DNA from: Quercus robur
Taxonomy: Eukaryota; Streptophyta; Magnoliopsida; Fagales; Fagaceae
DNA: 64,000 nt
Assembly (NCBI RefSeq): GCF_932294415.1
Contig: NC_065541.1
Coordinates: forward strand, 48,772,290-48,836,289
Reading direction: 5' to 3'
The translations under genes and the position numbers were made by a program. The stretch's first letter is position 1, and every line of letters begins with the position of its first letter. Under the pieces are notes generated by a model. That model made no database searches. It was not told where the DNA came from and was given only the letters and a program-made list of their open reading frames with translations. Shown here in pieces: positions 23,246 through 36,005 of this stretch.

Positions 23246-26200
23246 TCACATGGCAATCAGTTGCTTAGAAGCCTCATTGTCGGCTACTTCCTTGTCAGGT
23301 CCTGGCCAACCTAGGTTCACAGCCAAGTCCTCCACTGCCACCTTGATCACGTCAGTTCGAACGCCCATATCAGTTGCATACCTGCTCATACAGTACATCC
23401 CAGCTGTTACTGTAGCCACACCAACAGGATTTGGCATCAGCAAATTCAGAGGAGAAGAAAGAATAGCGGCTAATGGGGCACCAATGACAGATGAAGCTTG
23501 ACCACTTCCTCCAACCCCCTGTTTGTCTGCTATCAGAAGACCAGTTTTGCAATACAATGTAAAGTCCTCACAGTTGTTTTGAAACACGTCATAATTTCCA
23601 AATCCATTTTGAAGAAGATACATTGCTCGGTGGATAACTACTTCTGGTGGGTCAGATGTTGCTGTGGTGCACGTGCCACCCCGCACTCTAGAAAGGAAAA
23701 CTGATGGGGTAACCCCGTATTCGAAACAGTACAGAGATCCTTTTCCAAGGAAACAATCCAGGCAAGAGAGAACTACACCACTATTGGGTTGCGTGAATCC
23801 ACAGTCAGGAAAGGTAGAACAGGATGATGGGAGACTGAATCTTGAATCATATAAGTCAGAATTAGAAGATGTCCCAGTGCCTGAATTCAGATTTCTCTCA
23901 GGTCTAAAGTGGACCACCTTGCTTCCCCCAACAAAGATACCTGCATGGCATGAAGTTGATACAGCACATGATCAGGCTTGATCTACCATAAAAGGAGTGA
24001 AGTGAAAATCCATTGACATTCTTGTCAGCTGTTTGTAAGCTTCTTGAGGTGCAATTGTATTCATTAAAGAAAAAAACATGACCACTTTAAAGAATTGCTG
24101 TTACTATGTTGTTATGCAATAATGAGACATGAAGGAGAAGCACAGAACATATGTGGTTAGGTTTGATGCTAAATTAGGGGAAATATACATTGAGACTAAC
24201 ATAAAGAAAATTTGAAGGATGATATATATCAAACACAATTTACGCTTGTAAATCTACTAGAATGCTGTAGACAGGTAACCAAGATATTAAAGCCTTTAGC
24301 CATGCAAAGCTGATCAATATTTCAACCAACATATAGCCCAATGGTTCAACTCTAAATGCATACCATTGGGTCCAGTACAAGTCATAAAAGGCAGATGCAT
24401 TTAAATGTGACTACCAAATAATGAAGCACAAACCATAAAGGGGTGGCTTGTCTGATCTGAACTAGTATTTCACTATTAATTATGTGGAGGTAATCTAAAC
24501 TAGCAATACACTATGCATTATGCATTATGAGGCGAACAGAATTAAAAGATTCAAGTAGAAGGCATCAATAGTTGGTAAAAGAATCCAAGAGTTAATGAAG
24601 ATAAAGATAAAGATGATTTATGATTACCTCAATGTCCAGATAAACCACCCTATTAACTTCTTTAAGTTCTATAAACCAAGCATTCTAAAAGGGATATGAT
24701 ATGACATGGTTTCTTTCACAGAAATATCTTACATCATTCTGACATATCTCTGCACCACAATTTTTGTAAATGAATGGCATGTAGCAGAAATCACCTTCAT
24801 GTGTTCAGATGAAATTCTCTGATATCTACTTTACCAGGAAAGCCCACTCTTTTAATCCAAATGCATACAAATTTCATCAGGATCAAGTTGTTAATTTTAT
24901 AGACAAAAACTAAAGGAGAGGGAAACATAACAACCCTATGACTACATTTTTGGGACAGAATGTCCAAGTTAGACTGCTGTTTTCAGCTCCTTAGCATTTT
25001 GAGAAAACATGCTAAGAGCTTTGTAACTTAGTGGCATTATGAGCTAACCTTTATGAGGACAACTCAAGTTCAAATGCCCCCTTACCCATTGTTGTAAACT
25101 TGTAATTATCGAATTATCAACAAAAATAATAATAATAAAATCAAAGAAATAAACAAAAATAAAATTAGAACTCAACTTTTTATGAAGTTATTTTGACAAA
25201 GACATGATGTCAGGAAATGGGATACTTCAAACTCCATGTGTGGCTATGAAATTATATAACAGTTAAGTTTCAAAATAACATTTGAATGGTTGGTAGAGAT
25301 TTCTGTTAAGGTCCACTGGCCCATCATTTTACAAATTTTCCTAATCTTGCCTTTCCAACATGACAAATTTCCTTAGACGTGTTCATAAGTCTCACAGCCC
25401 TTGACATCTAGAAATTTTGTTTCCTTAGACGTGTTCATTAAGTCTCAGCATTTTACAAGAAAACTTCATAAAGAATGCCTTGACCAACAACCCACCGGAG
25501 GGGAGAGAAGAGGCATATCAATATTTCTCATTAACTATCCACTGTACATATGATGCACTGTTACTCAGAGAGCACAAACAGAACTCTAACATAAATGGAA
25601 TCCACAAATATAAACAGTAAGGCATGCTTTTGCATTGTAAAACACCCTTGTTAAACCTATCCACTCCAGCGATTGCTCTCCAATGCACTCTATCCCTTTG
25701 AAACCACTACAAGCCTCCATCTGAATATATTCATGGTAGATGTAAGCTACTGTTGTTGGGCCTGCAAATCTAAATCCCCTGCATGACCAACTTCTTGTTT
25801 TGATAGAAGTAGAACTTAAAGTAGTGCTATCTTGGTAATATATCTTGCATAAATTCAGATTAGATAACTAGAAATCTGAACACAGTGGATAATCTAATCT
25901 TATTAAACTCCTTTTTTAAACACCCGCACCCCCCCCCCCCCCCCCCAAAAAAAAAAAGAAAAAGAAAAGAGACCTTAGCTGAAATAAGCACATTAGCCGT
26001 ATGAGGCTAAGTTGATTACAGAGTTGTTTCCTCAAGTCCCAAAAAATTTCTTTAAAATTTTAATATTAATTTCTTTACTTTTCCCTCATTCTCACAAAGG
26101 AGCATTACCAATACATAGAAGAGAAAGTACCTATGAATTAACCTGGTACTCCTACACAGAATATGGCATGACACGTCAATGCAAAAGTCAATTGAAGAAT

Positions 26201-26934
26201 TCCACCCTACGATATAATGTTGCAGCATCAAAAGAATCTGAAAAATTGTTATGCTAAACGAACTATTGGCCTTCCTTGAAAAGTCAATAGAAGCAATAAT
26301 CAAGCAGTCCAGAAAAGCAAAAGCATATACTTGCAAGCAAAGTAAATACACATCCACATCCAAAATCGAAAAAACACACAAAAACTATGGTCAAAGTTTT
26401 GGAAATCATGATAATCGGCAGAAATACATTAACACACAGAGTATCACCAAATTTGATGGGACCCATCAAACATTTCGGTGAAAGATAATCCTGAACAACA
26501 CTGAACAAACAATTACTACTATTTAAAAAAAAAAAAATTGAAAAATAAAGAACGTTTTTTGACAGTTAAAACAAGCAAAAGGCAATTGAAAAAACAAAAC
26601 AAAATTGCACGATGAACCCACATTTCACAATTGTGGGAGGAAAAATAAAAAAGAAAGAAAACCCAGAAAGTAAAATTAAGAGAAACAAAACAGTGAGAAC
26701 CCAAAAAGAAATTTAAACAGAAAAAATAAATAAACAAACCCAGAATGTAGAATTAGAAAAGGAACCCACATCTCAAAATTTAGCAAGCATTTTGGCAATT
26801 TACATTAGTACTTAAAAAAGAGAGATAGAGAGAAAGAGACCATGGTGTGAGTAGGTGAAGACAGCTCTGTAGGTGTAGATGTGGTCTCCAGGCTTGATCT
26901 CATTCCTCTCCACTCTGTTGCTAAGCAGACCCAT
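23246..26934 (-). CDS. LRAT/NC-domain protein, LEAD-SENSITIVE 1-like, two exons
   Basis: Exon 1 is 26934-26841 and encodes [20 protein letters not shown] and the rest of the N-terminus up to SHH. Exon 2 is 23940-23246. The 2.9 kb intron is GT-AG, and the split glycine codon joins to give [15 protein letters not shown]. The protein is 262 residues, typical of this plant family. The LRAT (NlpC/P60-like thiol hydrolase) fold is shown by the histidine in GDHIY (residue 18) and the cysteine in [15 protein letters not shown] (near residue 155). The C-terminal third has a hydrophobic stretch ([17 protein letters not shown]) that may bind membrane. In animals such proteins are acyltransferases or phospholipases. 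In plants the best-known member affects lead tolerance, and the biochemical role is poorly known, so I do not assign a reaction. The next upstream gene on the same strand is FKGP. Confidence 0.92.
23941..26840 (-). other. Large intron of the LRAT-domain gene
   Basis: The intron runs from the donor GTCTCT at 26840 to the acceptor TGCCATGCAG ending at 23941. It holds an 18-base C run at 25929-25946 followed by A-rich sequence, and several short open frames that I consider noise. No transposon was recognised inside. Confidence 0.8.
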
Positions 26935-28471
26935 CTCTCTATCTCACTCTCTCTGCCTCTGCTCTCCTCACTAATCTATCTCTAAACACTAAAAATGATA
27001 CTAATAAATCCACCGTATACCTTGAACACATACATTTGCTAAAATAAATGGCACAGCAAATGTACTAAAAAATAAATAATAATTGTATGGGGGTGCGGCA
27101 AGAAATGATTGGGTAACCAAAGAATCAGCTCAACAACCTTTACCAATGCCATACATATACATATGTAACATTTCGTCATATGTATCATATAATATTTAGT
27201 ATTGGTACCTTTTTCTTTTTTCTTTTTTCTTTTTTCTTTTTTCTTTTTGTGTTTTTGGAGTTTTTAACGACGGTTCTGCGTGGTTTCTTTCTTTCTTTAC
27301 CGTTTCCTCTCCTATTGACTTTTGGAGTTGGGTCATTCAAACTTTTGCATTTACAGTACTATTTAAGGTCTTTAATCCTACACGGCAAGCGACGCCGTTT
27401 CCAAAGGGGAAATGGATTTTATGCGCCTCGGATTCTTTGCCAAGTTTCCAAGTTATACCGTACCTTATCTCAAGCTTCTTTTTTTCATTTTTGCCTTTTG
27501 GGTTCCTTTTAATCAATTTTATGAGATTCCATGCAACAGTAAGTAATGAATACAGTTCATCAAAAAAAAGTAAGTGATGAACACTGTGGGCCACTATATA
27601 AACATGTCTCAATAAAATCAACCACTATTAACATTAATTTCTCTTATCGTCATGGTGCAATCTTCACCACCACACACCCTTAGCGTATTGGTTATTTTAC
27701 TAGTACAAAATTCTTGTGAGATAGGAGTAAAGGTTAGAATTCAAGTGTCCAAAAAAGAATTTCACACAAAGTTCTTGTCATAGTGCAATCTTATTAGTAC
27801 TTTATTGTTAAAAAAGTGGCATGAGATAATAATGATTAGTTATCTAGCCTATCCCAGGAACCTAACATGAATTTATGTTTTGAACTTCAAGGTCAATGAT
27901 TTGTTTCGGTTTTTCCATTTAAGTTTGAACCAATCATTTATTAAAATAAAAAATAAATAAATAAAAGAACTCAATTTATTGTAGACTCAAGGATTAAGGA
28001 CCAGCTTTATAAATTGATGGTTCAAGTTTGTCAAACACTTATTTGATATGAGGAAATTGAAGTCACTATCTTAATTTCACCAAAGCCTTATGACCCCAAA
28101 AATAAGAGTGATCCCTCAATTCCGACTTTTGTACATCATCAGACTACTTGTATTGGCCTTTTAACTCACAACTTTAATGTCTGCACCTTGAATTAAAAGC
28201 CAAGATCCATATGGGTATATAAGAAGATGGATTCTAAGAAGTTTGACCAAAATAACATTGAGACAATTAACTATACTGCTGTAATGGTACATTGGTACTT
28301 CCATTTTGTAATATATTTCTGGTCTTTCATCTTACAGAATTTACATAATGACACCTCATCAATTTGAACAAGAATCTTAATCTCCAGTAAAGAATAAATA
28401 ATCATCATATCTTTAAAAAAAATCATGATAATAATATTATAAGCTACCTTTTAATAACCTCTTCACAATTA
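26935..28471. promoter_or_regulatory. Promoter/leader of the LRAT-domain gene and 3' flank of FKGP
   Basis: The leader next to ATG 26934 is purine-rich on the coding strand (AG repeats). A (CTTTTTT)n tract lies at about 27205-27247. Short frames at 27180-27512 and 27337-27621 overlap on opposite strands and match nothing I know. The FKGP stop codon is at 28472. Confidence 0.45.
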
Positions 28472-31400
28472 CTATTCCAAAAAGACGTTCCAATCATAGA
28501 TTTTCACGTCGAAACTTGAATCCGCTTCTAATGATTGCCTCAATTCCTTGGCACAGTCAGCATCCTTGGCAAGTAACAATCCAAAACCCCCGCCACCAGC
28601 ACCCACAAGCTTGTAGCCACTGCAGTAAGGGTCGGCAAATGAAAAGAGCCTGTCAACAAACTCATTGCTGCAGAAAGGGTCAAGTTCCTGATGCAACCTC
28701 CAAGCCTCCAACATTATTTCCCCTAACTCATCAATGTCACAGTTCATTAAAGCTTCCCTCCCAATCTTTGCCAATTCAGCAAGACGCTTGATGCTAGATA
28801 TAAGAAGGTTATCTCGTTGAAGATATCTAGTTACCACTTTTAGCAGAACTTGGTTTGCAAGTCGAACCTGCACAGCGTTTGCAGTATATAATCCAGTTAT
28901 TAAAAATCTTAATATGGACCCAATACAAAGAAGGATTTTTCTTTGTAGAGAGCTGCAATCTAAGAGTCAGGCTTTTGTTCCTAATTTTTAATTACCAATT
29001 CAGCAGTAAAATATTAGAAAATAACAAAGTGGATGATATTTATATTAAAAAAACATAATATAAATAAAAAGAAGATGAGGAAATACATCTATTAATTTCC
29101 CACACAAGCCTCTGGAGAAAGATAAATCACAGTTACGATTCATTCTTCAAGGGAAGGGTGAGATATTAATGCAATCAGAAATGCAATAAGCAATAAGCTT
29201 CAATGCGGCTCATTTAGGCTCTAATCATGCATATCAACTTAAGAAACACCTATCACAATCCTGGTTGCACTTGTTAGCCTGATGACCATTCGAGGACCTA
29301 TCCAATATCTAACAGAAATGCGAAAAAAGGGAGGACAAGAGTGCTAAGCTCAGCTGGTGGATTCATGACTCAAAATGTTGGATGTCAACAATTTTTAATC
29401 AAATGCGTGAAGAAAGCCAACCTTGATACACAGTACTTAACCAGCATATAAAAAGCACAGCAATAGTTCAAATATACAGTTATATAACAAAATATACTTG
29501 AAAGGCATATTCTATAGGAATGAGATCTGAATGGATAGACACGTACTTGACCAGTAAATACAACAAGCAAGCGTTGCTGCAACTCTAGAATCAATTGAGG
29601 AGAAGCGAGAAGGGGGATGACTTGAAGTCGCAATGGAATTCCAGGAAAACTTGCAGTATATTTTATTCCAGGATACAGACCTCCAATTTGATCCTGCCAG
29701 CCGCCTCCTGATCCCATTAACTGTTCTAACACTAAAACAAGTTTGGCAACATTTTCATTACTTTCATCTCCATCAGTTATCTGGAGAAGCCCTTTCACAA
29801 CAGCAGCAGCCAAGATGCTAGAAGTCCCCAAGCCACTACCACGAGGGACATTGGCCCATGTCCTGATATGCAAACCCATGGACACAAGAATGTTATCATG
29901 AATTATGCCAGTCACAAGCAATGCAGATTTGACAAGCCGAAATGGATCATTGCTGTCAAATGGACTTGCAATAGAGGTAAGATCTTCAACATGTAGCTGG
30001 TTTCCAGCATCATCGTTAATCAATACTCCAGCTGTTTCTTTCGTCTGTATGATGGTGCCAATGGGAAGAGAACCTTCCAGACTTATTGCCATATTCAGAA
30101 CACAACCAGCACGCTCTAAGCTCCATGGAGGAGTGTCACTCCAACCCCCCACAAAATCTACACGAACAGGTAATTCGACCTTGACCGTTCTAGGGTGGAA
30201 AAATTGACCTATGCAGTTATCAAACTTGTTTTTCTGAAATTCTGGGGTGGACGTGTTGGTAGGGGACTCCAAGAGATGTTCTACAGATCACAGAACAAAA
30301 GGTGTGTAAATCACTAGCCCTTATAAAAGTCAAAGAGCAAACATTAGAGCTTGAACAGAATGGTAAAAGTATAAATTACCATGTATATTGATAGATCCGA
30401 AACAATTAATTAGAAATGAAAGACAATAGAAGTAAAGACAAGTTTCTTCAGAACTTTCAAGTTATAATTTAGGAATGTATTAATGTCACTCACTTTTGGT
30501 ATTAGTCTTTCTTTCCCAATAATTGAATTTGATACGACTTTTGACATTATTCAAAACATGAATATTAAAAGCTACTTTTTTTTTTTTTTGATAAGTAAGA
30601 ATGATATATATATATATATATATATACATGAAAGGCTACTCTATGCAGCTGCAGCCATTCAAGAAAAGCTACCTTTAAAGCCATATCTTATAGCTGAAGC
30701 CGTTTCATCAGCAACTGCAGCCCAGACTTTGTGCTCCAACTCACTTGCTGTTGCTTCATCACTGCATGCTCGAAGCAGATCAACTTGCACCTGGTATGCC
30801 CGACTTCTCGGAAGAATCTTAGAATTCTGCTCCTGAAGTTTGGGGCACAGATCCAGGAAGTCCTTACATATTTCAACACCTGAAACTTCCATTTGAAGAA
30901 TTTCTTCACACAATTGAGAGAGATTGCGTCCAAGCATGCCATAATGAATGCACGCTTTAGCAATTCCAGCTGCAAGATCTGCTTGATGGTTACTGGAGCC
31001 TATACACATTCTTGTGAAATCAATTGATCTATGCAATTCCTCCAAACTGAAACGGCTTGCATTTTTCCACAAGGGAAGCAAGTGGTTGGTTTTCTGGTCA
31101 CTCAAGCCCATCAACCATGTTGCCATAGTAAGCATCTCAAAGTAAGGAAGAACGGGGAATATTTTTGCATTCCATAAGCATCTGTCCTGAAAAACTGTTG
31201 AGCTCCACAGATCAGATTCCTGAATGCCTAGATCAAGCAAAACCTTTTTCCAGGGCTTTCCACAAAAAGTCCCATTCCTAGAAAGTGAATTTTTTGGGTT
31301 ATCATGGAGGCCACAATACACAATAACTCTGTCAGTGCATCCTACTAGAGGAACCTCCCAAAGACAATGGCGATCAGGAAGCATGAACCTAAATGAATCT

Positions 31401-34400
31401 TCTACTAAACCACCTTTGTCTCCTGGAACATTGATACCAACAACTATAGATTGGGAACCAATTTGTATTCCATTAGAAATGGATGAATCATATATAAGAG
31501 AATCTTCACCAACTGACACCCCAGGTGCAATTTTGCTTGACAGAACAACAGCAGATGCTGCAATGTCGGATACAGTTGTTGCTGGGATGGAACACAAGTG
31601 TCTTCGGCCAACAAGTCCTGAACCAACCCCACTTAAGTGATCCAAAACTTCACTTGAAGTTCCAAAATGTAGGAACGACAAATCATCTGTGGTGAAAAAA
31701 TATTCGAAGGACAAAAACAATATAGCAGTCATATCAACATTAAATAGTAACAATAGCGAAAACAATAATAAGATTCAAATACTTGCAACAATGTTTAACA
31801 TACAAGCACAGTAGCTGAACATCTTCTGTTTTCCCAATCTGCTGACCAGTTCTTCGCCCAAAGGGCGCTTTTGCAACCACTCATGTCTTGCAGGTACCCA
31901 AGCTGCTACCAGATCTTCATATAAACTCATCTGTAGAAAATACAAGGAATTTCTATTAGAGTAAAATAAGTCAATGCTGAGCTAAATTAGAAGCATATTC
32001 AACACGTATCCATTACAGACACAAGTAAAGGATAATACGATTCTCAAAAAAAAAAAAAAAAAAAGTGAAGGATAATACAAGAGGAAGTTAGAAGTTACTC
32101 CTACAAGCTGAAAACATGATTGAATCATGTGGTTTGAGAGGTAACAAGAGTAAGAAAATAGAATACAGTTTTTATAAAAATATAATTAAGAATAAGGAAA
32201 TGATGACAATTAAAGGCCAAGAGATGACTAAAAAATAAGATGTATATAATGCTAGAATGATTATCCAAAGCAAGGGAGATCGAAGAGGACCTTGCCTATA
32301 AAATGAAAACAAATTGGTTTATTATTATGAAAAATAATAAACCAATATACTTATCAATAATAATAAACCATTTTCTTCGTTCCAGTGAAACTGGACAAAT
32401 TGTGTTTAATAGTCAGTAATACAAGAATGAATCAAGGTATCTGGTTTACTTTCTATTCATAAATTTTTACCAGTCATTACTAGATTCCATACCAGACTGG
32501 GCACACATCCTGCAAGCACTCAAAAATTATTTTACACAAAGATATATCACAAACAAATTTAAATCAAGAGTTCCTTTTTTCTATTCTATTTTCCCTAAAA
32601 AGAAAAGAAGATACACATAGTGAAAGTTTTATTTTTCTTTTTCCTGGTAAAACTATAAAAATAAAAAATAAAAAATTATGATTAAAACTGTAAAACTATT
32701 AAAAATTATAAATCATTTTAATGACTGAATATCAGTGCTTGCCTCTTTTCTGCTCTTCAGAAGCTCCAAAATCATTGGTTGGCAGGAACATGAAAGCTTA
32801 ACCAGCTCCACCCAAGCTTGACCTCTAACTGCTATAATTCCTGTGTCAAGTAGTGTTCTGCCATCATCTAGAATAGCCTTATTCTCAACAAGCTCATCTA
32901 CACCGGGTTTCTGTAAAAGATTATCAACTAGACTGACTGAAAAATTCTTAGTTGTAATCCCGCTTTGAGATGCCACAATAACACCATGGTTAGAAGCAAT
33001 ATCTAGTGTGATCGGAACAGTGATGATGCAGGATGTGTCCTCAGGAAGTACCATGGTGGAGGCATCGAAACAAGGAAGAACGTCTCCGGTCATAATAAAT
33101 AGACCGCCTGCAAAGGTGAAAATTTTCCCATTGGTAAACACCCGCGATACAGCAAGTGATGATATTTTTGTGACAGCAAAAAACACTCTGAGCATGTACA
33201 CAATGTTCTTTTTCGATAAGTAACAAGTGTTCAATCAATTAGGCAAAGATAAAGATACTGTAAATAATAATGGACACTATAAGTTCATCAATAATATGAG
33301 AATGGTTCACAGAACTATTCACGTCAAGATACATATATCAATTGTATTGACAATAGACATACAAATACAGTGAATACATTGTTAAGATTTTTACGCATAG
33401 AAGACCCAACATTTTTTTTTTAAGGAAAAGGAGAGCCAACTTTAAGTAATAGATTTTGTGGTCACGAGGTAGCGAAATTTTCACTCAAATGTAAAAGACA
33501 GGACAAACAACCTTCATTTTTAAATGCTTGTCTTGCACAAGAAGCAATGGCAAGAATATGGTCAAAGAGCAGTGGAACTGGCCCATCAGGGTCATCTGCT
33601 GCCAAATATGGAAGTGGCAGGAACACTTTTCCCATAGGATTTGCCCAAGGGACTCTTTTAGAATCACCTCCAGCATGAAGCAATAGTATATGCTTTTTGG
33701 CCATGAAGCTAACCATTGGCGTGAGAGGGACATCGTCGTTGGAATTCTGATGTTGCATTGAATATCCAGAACTGTTATTATTTTCTGTGGTTGCTACCTG
33801 TAGACACAAGCATCTTATCAAAGCCAGTAAGTGAAATGATTTACCAAATGACAACAGAGATACATAACCAAAAGAAACTTTTGAACTCTTTTTAAGTAAC
33901 GCGGCAGCATGATCAACAACAACAACAACAACCAAGCCTTAGTCCCAAGATTTTGGAATTAGGCTATGGATTCTCAACAGATTAATTCCCAAGACAAAGT
34001 GAATTGCAAAACATAATCCTGTCATCATGGAGAATGGATAATTCAAGCGCTAGCCATACTAACACAATTGGGTTCCTTGTAATTGATTATATAAACCTGA
34101 TAGACGCCTAATGCGGTAACTAAAATTTTGCCAATTATGAAAATGAAATGGATCTCAAAAGAAAGTAATGACACAACAAAAAGTGTAGAGACGGACCTCG
34201 TCGTTGTAATGGGCAGCGAGGGCGTGAATGGCGTTGAGAGTGGCGGCGCCGGAGCCGATCCGATGGGCATCGGGGTCAGGGACGGAGAGGGTGAGAGTGG
34301 AAGGGGAGATACGGCCCATGCGCTTGGCGCGGTTGAGCTGCCAGTCGTAGAGCCGGGCTTGCTCGGGGCTAGCGGCGGTGAGCACGATGGCGTCCCAGGT

Positions 34401-34553
34401 GGGAACCCGACTGGGGTGTCTCACAGAAAGCCGGAGATGGTACCATGATTTCTTCAGTAACTCACCCAGCTCGTCCCTCTCTTTCTGTTTGCTCCTCCTC
34501 CTCCTCCTAATCCTCATTTTTATTCCATTTTCTCCATTGCAGTCTGCTTCCAT
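28472..34553 (-). CDS. FKGP: Bifunctional L-fucokinase/GDP-L-fucose pyrophosphorylase, seven exons
   Basis: Coding order on the minus strand: 34553-34197, 33797-33512, 33107-32743, 31930-31804, 31686-30673, 30280-29547 and 28867-28472. The phases join cleanly to give 1092 residues, close to the Arabidopsis enzyme (about 1055). The enzyme turns free L-fucose into L-fucose-1-phosphate and then GDP-L-fucose, the salvage route feeding xyloglucan, pectin and glycoprotein fucosylation in the cytosol. The N-terminal pyrophosphorylase part has IGSGAATLN (about 99-107) and HAGGDSKRVPWANPMGK (about 160-176). The C-terminal GHMP kinase part has PRGSGLGTSS (about 862-871) and the glycine motif GAGGGGFG. 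Six introns separate the exons; the one after exon 3 uses a GC donor (32742-32741). The arginine-rich N-terminus (RIRRRRR) extends beyond the conserved start and varies in the family. The gene looks intact. Confidence 0.96.
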
Positions 34554-34909
34554 TTTTGCAAATCTGATTTGTTGTGAATTGTTGCACGCACCAATGAGTA
34601 GCAGTGAGAGAACTGAAAGTCAAGCAAAAGAAAGAGAGCAAGCAAGGAGTGACGAGTGATGAGGAGTGAGGAAAGTGGAGAAATGATAGTATTTGATTTT
34701 AGTTTTACAGACAATCTCAAAATGGCTCAACAAAAGAAGACAAGACAATACAGTATAAAACCATCCAAAATGACAACAAAACGAACTTTACTTGGGTAAT
34801 AATAAATTCCTCCCTCCCACCTCGTATACGACACGTTTTCCTTCTTTAGAGGTTAGTCCACCTTGCAAAAAATAAAAAACCATTTTAAATATAATTATTA
34901 ATAATTTAT
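34554..34909 (-). promoter_or_regulatory. FKGP promoter and leader region
   Basis: About 350 bp separate the FKGP start codon from the tRNA gene on the same strand. The coding-strand leader is CT-rich (TCACTCCTTGCTTGCTCTC near 34630-34650). No unambiguous TATA box was seen. Confidence 0.4.
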
Positions 34910-34982
34910 GGCGTCGCCCGGGTTCGAACCGGAGACCTTCAGTGTGTTAGACTGACGTGATAACCAACTACACCACGACACC
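34910..34982 (-). tRNA. tRNA-Val (anticodon AAC)
   Basis: The minus strand reads as a complete 73-nt cloverleaf. The acceptor arms GGTGTCG and CGACGCC pair over seven positions with one G-U. The anticodon loop reads TCTAACACA with AAC. The T arm is CCGGTTCGAACCCGG, which contains the B box. There is no intron and CCA is not encoded, as usual for nuclear genes. A T-rich stretch follows on the minus strand about 25-45 bases downstream and could end Pol III transcription. Confidence 0.96.
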
Positions 34983-35487
34983 GTTGTGTGCGTTACTTCA
35001 GTTTTAATATTTTATCTGAAAACTTTTTTTTTTTCTCCTGTGATTAAATTTTAACTGGCCTCAAAGGACTGATATCGGGTTGGGTCGGGTCTATTTTACT
35101 GCCACCCGCAACCCGACCCAATAACAATCGGATTTATTAGGGAGAAACTTGACTCAACCCAAAAAGTACGGGTCTCGGGTCGGGTGGTCGGGTATTGGGT
35201 CGCGAGTCTGTCTTTCTTTCTTTCTTTTTCTTCTTCTTCTTTTTTTTTTTTTCAAATTTTGTGAAGGTGAAACTATGAAAGGCCTAAAAAACATTGAAAT
35301 AGCCACCACTTTAATGAGCTATTAATGGGGAAAAAATTACTAACCCTATTACTCAAATTTGCCATTTAAAAGTTGTCATGGTTATATTTTTATTTTTAAA
35401 CTTCCATGTTTGAAGGATCTCCACTTTTTATGATAATAAATGTTAATTCCTTTTTCTTTATCAAGTTAATGCATGTGTGTGTGTTAA
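34983..35487. other. Intergenic DNA with a GGGTCGGGT-rich patch
   Basis: At about 35070-35210 the words GGGTCGGG and ACCCGACCC recur on both strands, giving local inverted repeats. A similar patch lies at 36710-36860. Such CGGGT-rich patches are common near hAT-type element ends in plants, but I could not define termini here. Confidence 0.35.
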
Positions 35488-36005
35488 AATGAGTGTAAGT
35501 TATAGAAATTTAAAGTATGTGCTGTATATCCAAGAGTTAGGCCTTTTTAGATATACACCACTATTAGTTTCTTTAAAACCTTCTCCCCTCTCCCCTTGTG
35601 TGTGTGTGTGTGTTAAAATACTTAGTATTCTAAAAATAAATAAATAAAATAGTGGGTTAATCTCACACTGGAAAATGAGTGTGAGTTATAGAGGTTTAAA
35701 GCATGTGCTATGTATCCAAGAGTTAGGCCCTTTTGGATATACACTACTATTAGTTTCTTTAAAATCTTCTTCCTTTTCCTCTTGTGTGTGTGTGTGTGTT
35801 AAAATATTTAGTATTCTCAAAAGAAAAAATAGTGGGTTAATCCCACATTGGAAAATGAGTATAAGTTATAGAGGTTTAAAGTTTGTGTTGTGTATTCAAG
35901 AGTTAAGCCCTTTTGGATATACACCACTATTAATTTCTTTAAAACCTTCTCCCCTCTCCCCTTGTGTGTGTGTGTGTTAAAATACTTAGTATTCTCCAAA
36001 AAAAA
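35488..36005. repeat. Threefold tandem repeat, unit about 180-186 bp, with (GT)n
   Basis: The word ATGAGTGTAAGTTATAGA or close variants starts units at 35489, 35675 and 35855. Each unit continues with CCAAGAGTTAGGCCC, GGATATACACCACTATTA and TTCTTTAAAACCTTCT, and ends in a (TG)n run and TTAAAATACTTAGTATTCT. Units two and three begin with AGTGGGTTAATC. The copies differ at many sites, so this is an older array. Confidence 0.85.

Noticed and set aside
23250-23981. Plus-strand frames opposite the LRAT-domain gene
   Set aside because: Shadows of exon 2; the minus-strand frame has the NCEDF motif and a clean splice to exon 1.
26012-26508. Overlapping frames on both strands in the LRAT-gene intron
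   Set aside because: No conservation visible; AT-rich intron sequence with frames by chance.
31224-31640. 138-residue plus-strand frame inside FKGP
   Set aside because: Antisense of conserved FKGP exon 5.
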